NCBI RefSeq assembly: GCF_027943255.1 | Contig: NC_072897.1 | Coordinates: 63,946,406 to 64,010,405, forward strand | Length of the DNA stretch: 64,000 nt | DNA from: Anastrepha obliqua | Lineage: Eukaryota > Arthropoda > Insecta > Diptera > Tephritidae | Reading direction: 5' to 3' | Shown: positions 32,873 through 44,445 of the stretch, piece by piece | How positions within the stretch are numbered: position 1 is the stretch's first letter | Layout: every line of letters starts with the position of its first letter | Program-made: the position numbers and the translations under genes | Notes under the pieces: generated by a model | What the model saw: the letters and a program-made list of their open reading frames with translations, nothing else | What the model was told of the DNA's origin: nothing | The model's database searches: none

Positions 32873-34995
32873 ACAGCTCTTCGTTACCGTACTTCAGATG
32901 TAAGACGAAGAGCGGCGACATACTAAACAGAAATTATATACAATGCAATTTAGTAAAAAAATATACGGAAAACGAAAAGCCTTTCTTCGCTAACTCAGTC
33001 GGAGGAAGAATAAAAATTACCCACCACACCTTTTTAAACCTTTTTAATTTAGAAGATTGCAGACTTAAATTTTTCCTGCTACCCACACTAAAAACATTCC
33101 ATGCAATATTAGGGAACGACAGCCTAAAAGAACTCTCAGCAGTCATACATACCAAAGAAAATTTCATGCTTATAGCAAATACAAGAAGAATCCATCTCAG
33201 AAAGTATAAGATACAGGACGTAAATGCAATACAAATTCGAGACGAACAAATGACAACGATAGGTAAAGACAAAATAAGACAGATAACGCAAAAACATCGC
33301 AACTTATCCTCAGAACCAAACGAAAAATTGACATACACAACAAAAGTAGTAGCAGAAATACGTACTACTTCCGACACACCCATATACTCAAAATCCTACC
33401 CATACCCCACCAGCCTTAAACAAGAGGTCGAGGACCAAGTAAAAAAGTTATTGGAAGACGGAATCATACGGAAATCAAGGTCACCCTACAACTCACCTGT
33501 CTGGATCGTACCCAAAAAAAAACGACGCTTCAGGCGAAAAGAAATTCCGAATGGTTATTGATTACAGAAAATTAAATGCAGTCACAATTGCAGATAGGTA
33601 CCCGATACCTGAAATAAATGAGGTTCTCTCTCAGCTAGGAGAAAATCGAATATTCTCTGTGATTGACCTAAAAAGCGGTTTCCACCAAATTCTTCTCAAG
33701 GAATCTGACGTGGAGAAGACAGCTTTTTCCGTGAACAACGGAAAATACGAGTTCACCAGACTGCCATTTGGTTTGAAAAATGCCCCATCCATTTTCCAAA
33801 AGACATTGGACGACATACTAAGAGAACATATTGGACGTATATGCTATGTATGTATATATAGATGAACACATAGATACAATTTTTGATACTCTTACAAAAG
33901 CAAACATGAAAGTACAAGTCGACAAATGCGAATTCTTTAAAAAACAAGTCGAGTTCTTAGGATTTGTAGTATCCTCCGAGGGAATCTCAACAAACCCATC
34001 CAAAGTACAAGCAATAGCCAACTTCCCCTACCCTCAGACGATCAAGGACTTAAGATCCTTCTTAGACCTATCTGGATATTATAGACGATTTATCAAAGAT
34101 TATGCTAAGTTAGCAAAGCCGTTAACATCCCTACTTCGAGGCGAAGAAGGAAGGATGTCCAAAAGCAGTTCAAAGAAAATCCAAATAAACTTAGATGAAA
34201 AAGCGAAGGCAGCATTTAATAAAATAAAGACCACCCTGATATCCAAAGATGTAGTACTTCAATATCCTGATTATAGCAAAGAGTTTGACCTGACCACTGA
34301 TGCCTCAAAATATGCCATAGGCGCGGTCTTAGAACAGAACGGAAAACCGATAACCTTTATATCAAGAACATTGAACAAAGCAGAAGAAAACTACGCAGTA
34401 AATGAAAAGGGCACTAAATTCCTTTAGAAATTATCTATATGGTACAGCAAAAGTAATTATTCATACAGATCATCAGCCACTCACTTACGCCCTAAGCAAT
34501 AAAAATAATAATTCTAAATTAAAACGTTGGAAAGCAATTTTGGAAGAGTACAACTATGAAATTAAATACAAACCCGGAAAATCTAACGTAGTTGCCGACA
34601 CGTTATCAAGACCATTTGAAATAAATTCCCTATCAGTCGCTACACACTCCGACGAAAGCTCATCTCACAATCTAATCCCAGCAGTAGAAGGACCCATAAA
34701 TGCCTTTAAAAATCAACTTTGGATCTCACTAGGAGAGGAAGACAGCTATCAGTTTAAAATTCCATTCCCAACCTACCATAGGCATATAATAACTAAACCA
34801 AACTATTCAATAGGAAATCTAACTGCACTACTGAAACGCTACCTAAATCCTTCGGTAATAAATGGCATATTTACCTCCGAAGAAATAATGGGGATAATTC
34901 AGGAAATTTACCCACTTCATTCTTCCAATTATAAAATTCTTTATACCCAAACAAAAGTAGAAGACTTGGTAAACGAATATACACAAAATAGACTT
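32866..34995 (+). pseudogene. pol: pol of element C, deleted and frameshifted
   Basis: The protease region is recognisable from its downstream block (FFLLPTLKTFHAILGNDSLK), but the segment that holds the catalytic DTG in D is missing in frame. RT motifs SPYNSPVWIVPKK, MVIDYRKLN and FGLKNAPSIFQ are present. A deletion and shift near 33845 remove most of the YIDD loop. RNase H (TTDASKYAIGAVLEQ, TDHQPLTYALS) has a short deletion near 34410. The frame ends at the start of the integrase zinc domain, where pol is joined directly to env sequence; the integrase core is gone. Confidence 0.9.
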
Positions 34996-35786
34996 GGAAG
35001 CATGTCAGGAAACCTTAAATGAAATAAGCAGAACCATCAAGTCCAAAATAACTCCCGAAAATCCCCTCTTACCCATCCTTATTAATGAATTAAATCTTAC
35101 ACAAACACAACTAAATAGACTTAAGCCCAAAAGATTTAGAAAGTCTATAGACGAAATAGGAAAAGTATGGAAATGTATCGCAGGAAACCCCGATCATGAC
35201 GACCTTATCGTCCTAAATAACCAAATAAATAACGTAATAGAAAATAATAATAAGCAAGTAACTATAAATAAAATAATTTTTGATAGAATAAGTAACATAA
35301 CAGCATTTTCAAATAAAATCTTGAAAGTTGTCCAAACCAATAAGGACATACAAACAAATTTTGCAATAGAATTAAAATATAAACTTAGGATCATAAGAGA
35401 AGAATTTATAAATATAGATTATGCAATTCATTTTGCTAAGGCCGGAATTGTTAATTCATACATTTTATCAAACGAGGAATTAGAACTAATCAAATCGGTA
35501 TTTATAAGTAATAACCTCACATTAAATAATGCTGAGGAATCTTTAGAACTAGGAGATATAAAGATAGTTACAAATAGTTCTATGATATTTTATATTGTCA
35601 GCATACCTCTAACTAATGAAGAAATTTGTAATTCAGTCACAATCAAACCAATAAAAAAGAATAAATATATCAATAAAATCCCATACGAGGATATTATTAC
35701 TTGTAACAAAAAAAAATTTGCTGTTAAACTAAAATGTAAAGAAAATAATAATTTAAGAATTTGTAATAATAAAAATATAATAGATA
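34996..35786 (+). pseudogene. env: env of C, 5' part (truncated)
   Basis: This aligns with env of D from just upstream of its furin-like site (here KPKRFRKS, an imperfect match to RRKR) through the ectodomain (YAIHFAKAGIVNSYILSNEE). The signal peptide and about the first 80 residues are lost in the pol-env deletion. The reading frame is open up to the Helitron insertion point. Confidence 0.8.
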
Positions 35787-37488
35787 CTAGCAAACCCGGC
35801 CCCCTTCGCTGGGCACACTAAAATAGAATAGATATGGTTTAGAACAGAAAATATATGGTTTTCATATTATTTATTTCTTTATTCTTTATTCAAGCGCTTT
35901 GACATAAACAATATTTTTTGTTTTTCTATTTTTTTTTGAGTAAATATAAAATATTATATAAATTGAAAATCAGGAAAAAAGAAGATTGTTTTTAAATTTC
36001 AAATCAACGCATATGAATAAACAATCGTCTTTTTTCCTGATCATCCATGCATTTTTCGTTTCAATTTATATGTTTTATTAAGCATTGGAGCTTTTTTAAC
36101 CATTATCCATTTATTTTTCAAAAAAAAAAACGAAAAAAATTTTTTTTCCACGAACACATAATTTCATTCGGATTTCACATTAAATTCTCAAATTTCGTAA
36201 GAAATTATTCACTGTTCCAAAATCCACTCCAAAAAAATTCACAAACAATTTTTACATGTTGCACTTACGTTTTTTCCTTATGGCATCCAAATCAGAAAGA
36301 AATATTGACACATTGTAACTCACACTGTCAATTTGACAGTTCAGTTCCGCCCCAAGCGTTAAAAAAGTAAGCGACATTATGGCTGGTTCAAAAGAACGCT
36401 GTACCCGTTGCCAGTGCTCCGAATTACAACCAAACTTTACGAAACCCATTTTCAATACTTACTTAACAATGTGCGTAAGTTTGGTTTAATTCGGTGCAAA
36501 GACACGGCGGGTCCACGTTTTGGCATATATTTCGAGACCCTAGTCATCAATAGGTATGAAAATTACCCCGTATTAAAGCACTTATCAACAGCTTTCATTT
36601 GATACCCATATTGTACATACACAACCAAAGGTTACCCGGGTCCACGTTTTGACCTATATCTCGAGACCCCAGTCACGTAGCGGCATGAAAAATACCCCGT
36701 ATTAAAGCACTTATCAACAGCTTTCATTTGATATCCATATTGTACAAACACATTCTAGGGTCCACGTTTTGGTCTCTATCTCGAGACCCTAGTCACGGAG
36801 CAGATGGAAATACTCTGAACTAAAGCATTCACCAACAGCTTCCATTTGATACCCATATTGTACATACACATTCGAAGGTTACCCGGGTCCACGTTTTGAC
36901 CTATATCTCGAGACCCTATCTACCAATAGGTATCCAAACTATACGGAAACCATCTTCAATACCTCCTTAACAATGTGTGTAAGTTTGGTTTAATTCGGTT
37001 CAAAGACACGGCGGGTCCACGTTTTGGCATATATTTCGAGACCCTAGTCATCAATAGGTATGAAAATTACCCCGTATTAAAGCACTTATCAACAGCTTTC
37101 ATTTGATACCCATATTGTAGATACACAACCAAAGGTTACCCGGGTCCACGTTTTGACCTATATCTCGAGACCCTAGTCACGGAGCGGCATGAAAAATACT
37201 CTGTACTAAGGCATTCACCAACAGCTTCCATTTGATAGCCCCCGAACGAGGCCGGGTTTGCTAGTTTTATATATAAGATTTTTTTCAGTTTGTGTCCGAA
37301 AAATCCAAATATCTTACAGAACCCTATTTTTTCCAAAATAAAATGTAATCCATGTTACTCGTGGATAATGTAGTTTTCGAATGGTGAAAGAATTTTTAAA
37401 ATCGGTCCAGTAGTTTTTGAGCCTATTCGTTACAAACAAACAAACAAACAAACAAACAAAGTTTTCTTCGTTATAATATTAGTATAGA
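35787..37488 (-). mobile_element. Helitron H2 (non-autonomous, 1.7 kb) in env of C
   Basis: On the minus strand it starts TCTATACTAATATTATAACG and ends CCGGGTTTGCTAG. It is inserted between A and T, and removing it leaves the env frame open, which fixes both ends. It contains a TTTG microsatellite, about 125-bp repeats with AAAACGTGGACCCGGG, and no Rep/helicase. It is the same family as H3 (51065-53633). Confidence 0.9.
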
Positions 37489-38078
37489 TTAGTAACACTA
37501 CCTGTATCCCACAACTCCTTAAGAGCAAACCAGCAGAATGCACGTTAATTAATAATCAACACATTCCTTCAGTAGAAGTCATAACACCAGGTATAATTTT
37601 ACTTAATCAATACAAAGGTTCAATCGAAATTGACAGCCAGAATATCACCCTTGACGGGTCATACGCAGTACAATACCATAATTCTACAGTTTTCGTAGAT
37701 AATCAGAAATACTCCTTTAACGAGATACTTACCAATAAGCCATTGCCAGCCATATTACAGTCAAATATTCCCTCAAATATAGAAGAAGAAATACTTAGCT
37801 TAGAGATGATGAAAGAACTCCATATCAATAATACAAAAAAGTTAAATTCATTACAGACAGCCCATGCAACAGCCTTAATAACAAATTTTTCGCTAACCAT
37901 AATTAGCATTATTTTAATAGCAGGAGTAGTCATCAAATTGACCATAGAAACATTTATTAAAGCGAAACCAATAGAGCCATCGAGTTACAAAGTCGACGTC
38001 AATGTAACCGACAGCAAAGAGGTCGCAACCCAAGAAACGCCTAAATTCACTGCAGAGTCCTTAACCGTATGCTATTAG
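37489..38078 (+). pseudogene. env: env of C, 3' part with membrane anchor
   Basis: Continuation of env after H2. It holds Cys-containing ectodomain, SLEMMKELHINNTKKL near 37810, a transmembrane segment LTIISIILIAGVVIKLTI near 37895 and a cytoplasmic tail ending before the 3' LTR. It aligns with D (LQMLKELQITNTQEL). It is open by itself. Confidence 0.82.
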
Positions 38079-38116
38079 TTTGAACGAACGGGGACGTCCG
38101 TTTTTAGCAGCGGAGG

Positions 38117-38510
38117 AGTTAGCACCACTTAAGTATACCCATACCCGTAATGCAATTGCGACATCCCAGATGCTGAATAAACAAACGCAACAATGTAAGC
38201 AATACACATCCGCCATGCGCCGATGTAAAGGAATTGTAAAAAATGCTGAAACTAGCTTTAGCAATAAAAATCTCAATATCCAAATACATATACTGCAAAA
38301 ATTAGCTTTATCAATAAATATTAGTTTAAGCAATAAACATCCGCCATGCGCCGATGTAAAGCAATTGTAAAAAATGCTGAAACTAGCTTTAGCAATAAAA
38401 ATCTCAATATCCAAATATACTGATATGGAATTGGAATTTGAAGAATAAAGGTCTTTCGACCAAGAAAACTTGTGTTTTTTTTCCATCGTCCAATTTTCCG
38501 GACGATAACT
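38117..38510 (+). repeat. 3' LTR of element C
   Basis: This 394-bp LTR is preceded by a purine-rich CGGAGG and followed by TATA. It differs from the 5' LTR by several substitutions and short indels in the internal duplication. Confidence 0.9.
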
Positions 38511-38923
38511 TATATACTACAAAGTGTTGAATAGATATAACATCTACCATCCATATTCATGTGGGCAGAAAAAAATTTGACCTGCCTCAAAACATAGCTC
38601 ATATGTATCTACATATAAAGAATTCAAAGCAAATAGACAAACGTATGCAAACATATTTATAATATACATATTATATGTATGTATATATGTATGCAAAAAT
38701 CACATTTCTCTTTCATGCTTATTGCCCGTCGGCATTTTGCATGCGCAAATGGATTATTTCTTGTGAGATGAATAAATTAATTCTAAGTATATGCATGCAT
38801 GAATGTGCTTATTCATATACTACAAAGTGTTGAATAGATATAACATCTACCATGCAAATTCATGTAGGCAGAAAAAAATCTTGACCTGCCTCAAAACATA
38901 GCTCATATGTATCTTCTTATGTA
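38511..38923 (+). repeat. End of tandem unit U3 and unit U4 (internally deleted)
   Basis: U3 finishes at about 38639. At that boundary AATAGACAAACG shows a site without element E. U4 (about 38640-38923) lacks roughly 170 bases of the standard unit and is cut at TGTA (38920-38923) by element D. Confidence 0.72.
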
Positions 38924-39206
38924 AGTTAATACCACAAAAGCTGAAGTTGACGTTCACACGCTCGAGGCAATTTCTGCTGACGCTATGTCTGCTAACTTTG
39001 GGTGTCATATCACCCAAAGTCAGAAATCGTGGGAAACAGGTATGGCACATGTTTGATGCATGTGACAACATTTCCGCCGCAAGCTTAGGTTAAGAACAAA
39101 TTGTAAAATTTAAGTTAGTTCGTTTTAGACTCAATAAAGTAAAGATGTGCCTATGAGCACCTAAAAAATATTTTTTTTTAAGTTTTAATCTGGTGAGAGA
39201 TTAACT
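38924..39206 (+). repeat. 5' LTR of element D
   Basis: This 283-bp LTR includes a perfect 9-bp-stem hairpin CTTTGGGTG...CACCCAAAG at 38996-39019, an AATAAA near 39132 and two AUGs in U5, each followed within four codons by a stop. Confidence 0.92.
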
Positions 39207-39219
39207 GGCGCCCAACGTG
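39206..39219 (+). promoter_or_regulatory. Primer-binding site of D (tRNA-Lys type)
   Basis: TGGCGCCCAACGTG matches the complement of the fly tRNA-Lys(CUU) 3' end, the primer of gypsy itself. The first base overlaps the LTR. Confidence 0.85.
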
Positions 39220-39928
39220 TTTCGGTTAAAGTGCGGAAAAAGTAATTAAAAGTTTTGGTCAATTGCCTAAAAGGAGCAGAGTACCAGTGCAAAAAATAAA
39301 ATAAAAATTTAAATTTATTTCGGTCAGTTCGCGAAAATAAGCCACGGTACCGTACGCACAAAAACTTAACAAATTAAGCCAGCCCGCGAAAAAAAAAAAA
39401 ACAAACATAAAGAAAGAGAAGTGGCCGAGCTGCAGTACATCCCGCCAAAAAATTAACCGGAACGAACCAAGCCTGTCGTGTCCGTCCGCAGGCAACCTCG
39501 CAACGTCGTCTCCTGTCCAGGACCCCCAGTAGAACGAATAAAACGCTCAAAAAGGACAACTCCGCCAGGAGCAGCGAGGGAGTAAAAGTAAGAAACTAGA
39601 AATAAGAATTAAAAAAAGTTTGTGAGAATAATTTAATAATAATATAACGCAAAATTGTTAAAAAACCAAAAGAATAAAACAAAAACTAAAATTTGTGAAA
39701 ATAATTAAGTGTAACTTTGTTTAAACAAGAACGTTAAAATTTATTTAATTAATAGGAAAATAAAAACAAAATACAATAAAGTTGGACATAAAACAGTCCT
39801 TAAATCGAAAAATTCTTGCTGCAATTTTAACGATACCCTAATTTCGGGAAGAAGAAAAAAAACAGGATAAATATTTTTTTTTTCTCTCTCTTTTTTACTT
39901 CAAAAATAAAAGAAAAAAATAGCATAAA
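39220..39928 (+). other. 709-base AUG-free leader of D
   Basis: No ATG occurs on the + strand between the primer site and the gag start, although the region is AT-rich. It contains a candidate splice donor GTAAGA at 39588-39593. No ORF or tandem repeat is seen, unlike the leaders of B and C. Confidence 0.75.
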
Positions 39929-41248
39929 ATGGCTACAAATAATAACATAATTAGGCCACCTGTATTGACTGGTCAATCACAACCAAATACAGAAATGCCA
40001 AGGGAAATGAGTACCCAAATTGCAGAATTAGTGAATAGATTAGTTGAGGCTAGATTAGGACAAAGGCAAACCCCAACAATAGAAGTTGATCAGACAATTA
40101 CCATGACCAACTCAAACAATATAGGGGAACTAGACAAAATTCCCGACGTGGTTCGAAGCCTTCGAGAATTCTCTGGCGAACCAAAGGAATTTAGCTCTTG
40201 GAAAAAGAGTGTAGAACGAATAATGCAGATTTACGAGCCCATCTGCGGTAGTCCAAAATACTTCGGTATTTTAAGCGTAATTCGTAATAAAATCACAGGT
40301 CAAGCGGACGCAGCTCTAGAATCTTATAATACGCCTTTAAATTGGAAGGCAATTTGCAAGTGTCTCACCCTCCACTATGCGGATCAAAGAGACCTCGGTA
40401 CACTTGAGTACCAAATGAATTCACTTCTTCAAGGACAGTTGACCACACAACAATTCTACCAAAATGTTTACTCACATTTATCCCTAATTTTAAATAAGAT
40501 ATCCTGTATGGACATGGGTCACGAAACACTATGCATCATGACCCAAACATATAGAAATAAAGCTCTCGATACATTTATTCGTGGTTTGAACGGAGATTTA
40601 CCCAAGTTGCTAGGAATGAGAGAGCCAGCTGATCTCCCTCAAGCCTTACATCTTTGTCTGAAATTGGAAAATCAATATTTCAGGACAAATTACGCTCATG
40701 GACTAACAAAAAATCTTCAAAACCCTCATCAAAATCATCCTGTAATTCCTCCTAGAAATCCTATTAATCGTATCAATCCAAATAATAGAGGAACCCGAAA
40801 TTTTTATCCAGAATTAGCATATCTCCCACAGCCTCCAAGAAATCTGTATACTGCCGCAAACCCTGGTTTCGGATATAATTATCACTACAGTCCTAATAAT
40901 TTTAGAAATAATCCTGTACCACCTCCTCGTCCTTCTGAGCCTAAACCACAAAGAAAACCAGAGCAAATGGAAATAGACCAAAGCGCGCAAACGCGTAACG
41001 TAAATTATATGAATCGACCGTCGCAAAATAATAATTATATGAGAAAAAGACCAGCATCCACACAGCTTTTCACAGACAAAAGGCAGCGTAATTTCAACAT
41101 AGAAACCCAAGACTATGAAAGCGCTATGGACAACGATGAATTCTTACACGACTATATTTATCCTTCCGAAAATCCTGAAGAGAACTATTCAACAGAAGGT
41201 GACTCCTCAGAAAATATTGATTTTACAGATATTCATTTTTTAGGATGA
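39929..41248 (+). CDS. gag: gag of element D
   Basis: This 439-residue open frame starts at the first ATG after the primer site. The core at residues about 70-250 (KIPDVVRSLREFSGEPKEFS, then YFGILSVIRNKITGQ, then FIRGLNGDLPKLLG) aligns with C and more distantly with B. The tail is Pro/Asn/Arg rich with KPEQMEIDQS and then acidic, with no zinc knuckle. The last sense codons hold the slippery heptamer, and the stop TGA overlaps the first ATG of the pol frame. Confidence 0.93.
   Translation: MATNNNIIRPPVLTGQSQPNTEMPREMSTQIAELVNRLVEARLGQRQTPTIEVDQTITMTNSNNIGELDKIPDVVRSLREFSGEPKEFSSWKKSVERIMQIYEPICGSPKYFGILSVIRNKITGQADAALESYNTPLNWKAICKCLTLHYADQRDLGTLEYQMNSLLQGQLTTQQFYQNVYSHLSLILNKISCMDMGHETLCIMTQTYRNKALDTFIRGLNGDLPKLLGMREPADLPQALHLCLKLENQYFRTNYAHGLTKNLQNPHQNHPVIPPRNPINRINPNNRGTRNFYPELAYLPQPPRNLYTAANPGFGYNYHYSPNNFRNNPVPPPRPSEPKPQRKPEQMEIDQSAQTRNVNYMNRPSQNNNYMRKRPASTQLFTDKRQRNFNIETQDYESAMDNDEFLHDYIYPSENPEENYSTEGDSSENIDFTDIHFLG
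41236..41242 (+). promoter_or_regulatory. -1 frameshift heptamer T TTT TTA, gag-pol of D
   Basis: It is in register with gag (codons TTT 41237-41239 and TTA 41240-41242), and slippage enters pol at 41242. An ATG at 41245 in the pol frame overlaps the gag stop, so reinitiation is an alternative. Confidence 0.82.
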
Positions 41249-44200
41249 ATAACTCTTCATTGCCTTACATAGATTGCAAAACAAGTAATGGAGAGTTAAT
41301 GAAAATACTAATAGACACTGGGTCTAATAAAAATTACGTGCAGCCCCAGTTTGCAAAAAAACCTGTTAAAAATAAGAACCCATTCTTCGCAACCTCTGTA
41401 GGAGGAAATATATCTATCACACATCATACTTTCGCAAATGTTTTTGGATTGGAAAACACCACCGTAAAATTTTTTTTGCTACCAACATTAAAATCATTTC
41501 ACGCTATTATAGGGAATGATTCATTAAAAGAATTAGATGCCGTAATACATGCAAAGGATAACTACATGTCAATAGTCAACAAATTAAAAATTAAATTGAA
41601 ACAACAATCCTCACAAGACGTAAATCTTATCAATATTAGAACAGAACATTTAAATAAAATTCAAAAAGCGAAACTGCATGACTTAGTGAATGATTTTAAG
41701 ACGTTATTTGCCGACCCCGAAGAAAAATTAACTTTTACTACCACAGTAAAAGGCGAGATTCGCACTACAACAGACAGACCAGTTTATTCCAAAAGTTATC
41801 CCTACCCAATGTGCCTAAAAGAGCAAGTAGAAAACAAATTAAAGAATACTTACGTGATGGAATCATTCGACAATCTAGATCGCCCTATAATGCCCCCGTA
41901 TGGGTCGTACCCAAGAAATTGGACGCATCGGGAGAAAAGAAATATCGAATGGTAGTTGACTATAGGAAGTTGAATCTAGTGACGGTGCCCGACAAATATC
42001 CCATTCCTGAGATAAATGATGTATTGTCACAACTTGGCAAAAACAAATACTTTTCAACAATCGATTTAAAGAGCGGATTTCATCAAATTCCACTTAAAGA
42101 ATCGGATGTTGAAAAAACAGCATTTTCTATTAACAACGGCAAGTATGAGTTTACTCGATTGCCTTTTGGGCTGAAAAATGCCCCCTCTATATTTCAAAGC
42201 GCCCTCGATGACATTCTCAGGGATCATATCGGTAAGCGATGCTATGTTTACATAGATGATATCATTATCTTCAGTAAAGACCTAGAAACTCATTTCAATG
42301 ACATTAAAATTATTTTCGAGACTCTAGAGAAAGCCAACCTAAAAATACAATTAGATAAGAGCGAATTTCTAAAAACCGAGGTTGAGTTTTTAGGATTCAT
42401 TATCTCCGAGAAAGGCCTCAAAACAAATCCGAAGAAAACCGAAGCAATAATGAACTTTCCAGAACCCCGAACGTTAAAAGATCTTCGTTCCTTTCTGGGA
42501 CTTTCAGGGTACTATCGCCGCTTTATCAAAGACTACGCGAAGCTGGCAAAACCCCTTACAGTCCTTTTAAGAGGGGAGGATGGCCGTGTGCCCAAAAACA
42601 TTTCGAAAAAAACACTCATATCTCTGGACGAAAAAGCAATAGATGCCTTTAACAATATAAAATTGTCTCTCACTGCAAATGAGGGGATGCTCATATACCC
42701 CGACTATTCAAAGGAATTCCAATTAACAACAGATGCGTCTGACTACGCAGTCGGAGCAGTACTCTCGCAAAACGATAAACCCATTGCATTCATTTCACGA
42801 ACCCTAAGTAAGTCAGAAGAACATTACGCAACGAACGAGAAGGAAATGTTGGCCATTATCTGGGCCTTAAACAACTTACGAAACTTCCTTAACGGATCAA
42901 CCAAAATTAAAATATTTACTGACCACCAACCGCTGACGTACGCACTTAGTACAAAGAATAACAACAATAAAATGAAAAGGTGGAAAGCCATCCTGGAGGA
43001 ATATGATTACGAACTCCAATATAAACCAGGAAAGGCAAATGTGGTTGCTGATGCACTTTCACGGCCGCCCCAAATAAATACACTGACAGCAACTATACAT
43101 AGCGATGAAAGTTCCAATCATAACCTAATACCCATAACGGAAGCACCTATAAATGCATTTAAAAATCAAATATTTTTAAATATCGATGTAATTTCTTCTT
43201 ATCGATTCAATATAATTTTCCCCACATATCACAGGCATAATATAACTGAAATTGATTACTCTCAAGAGAAACTTATCGAAATATTAAAACGATATTTAAA
43301 TCCATCAGTCGTAAATGGCTTAAGCACAGACGAACCCACTCTTGGCAAAATACAAGAAATTTACCCTTTACACTTCAGTAATTATAAAATCAGATTCACG
43401 CGCAGGTTTTTAACTGACTTGACAGATGAAGCTCAGCAAGAGAATGAGATCCTAAATGAACACAAACGAGCACATCGCAGCTTACGCGAAAATAAACAAC
43501 AGCTTCTACGATCCTACTACTTTCCTAAAATGCAAGCAAAAATAGACTCCGTAGTAAAACAATGTAAAATTTGTAAAACTCAAAAATATGAAAGACACCC
43601 TCCAAAACCAATTATTCAACCGACACCAATTCCGCAATACCCCGGACAGATAGTACATTTAGACATTTACTTTACAAATGATAGAGTAATACTGACCGCA
43701 ATAGACAAGTTTTCTAAATATGCGCAGGTGAAATTAGTTAAATCAAGAGCTACGCAACATATTAAAGAACCTCTTAGAAGGTTATTGATGTGTTTCGGGA
43801 TACCGGAAAAAATAGTTATTGACAACGAAAAATCATTAGGATCAGCCTCGATAACGCATCTCTTAGAAGATCAATTAAATATAGAAATATTCAAATGTCC
43901 ACCTTATACCAGTACAGTAAACGGCCAAATCGAACGATTCCACAGCACTTTAGCAGAAATAATGCGTTGTATGAAAGCAGAAAGGGTTCACTCATCCTTT
44001 TCAGATCTTCTCGACAAATCTATTTGGAAGTACAATTATTCAATTCACTCTACCACGAACCAAAAGCCTGTAGAACTATTTTTCGGACGACGTGTAATGT
44101 CTGACCCTCTCCAAATCGAAGCAGAAAAGCAAAAGAACATTCAGAGGCTCAAAGACAAGCAAGATAATGATCTAAATTATCACAACAAAAAAAGAAAACC

Positions 44201-44366
44201 GTACAAAAATTATAATGTAGGTGATTTGATATTCGTTAAGACAAATAAAAGAATTGGAAATAAACTCTCTTGTCGTTATACAGAGGAAATTGTAGCGGAA
44301 AATAAAAATAGCACAGTTACTACAAACTCAGGAAGAATAGTACATAAAGGATTAATAAGAAACTAG
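41242..44366 (+). pseudogene. pol: pol of element D: PR-RT-RNaseH-IN, single 1-bp break
   Basis: The protease site ILIDTGSNKNY lies near 41315. Reverse transcriptase has SPYNAPVWVVPKK, MVVDYRKLN, FGLKNAPSIFQ and catalytic YIDDIIIFS near 42250. RNase H has LTTDASDYAVGAVLSQ and TDHQPLTYALS. Integrase has the HHCC finger (HKRAHRS...CKICKTQK), catalytic D (HLDIYF), D (VIDNEKS) and E (NGQIERFHST), and a basic C-terminal domain ending GLIRN. The only defect I see is a one-base deletion near 41838, between protease and RT. All catalytic residues are intact. Confidence 0.93.
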
Positions 44367-44426
44367 ATAGAAACATGTAACTAGGAAAGAAGGAAATTAA
44401 CCCACTCCTGGTTGATAAGAATTACT

Positions 44427-44437
44427 TTTATTCACAG
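44427..44437 (+). promoter_or_regulatory. 3' splice site for env of D
   Basis: A T-rich tract ending TTTATTCACAG lies nine bases before the env ATG, as expected for spliced env mRNA. Confidence 0.65.
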
Positions 44438-44445
44438 GAAACAAC

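Larger units (their letters stand above)
30219..38510 (+). mobile_element. Gypsy-group errantivirus-like LTR element C, defective, with Helitron in env
   Basis: LTRs at 30219-30629 and 38117-38510 start AGTTAGCACC and end CGATAACT, flanked by TATA duplications (30215-30218, 38511-38514). The gene order is gag, pol, env. It lost the protease active site, the RT catalytic loop, most of integrase and the 5' part of env, and later took a 1.7-kb Helitron in env. The LTRs differ by several indels, so it appears older than D. Confidence 0.92.
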
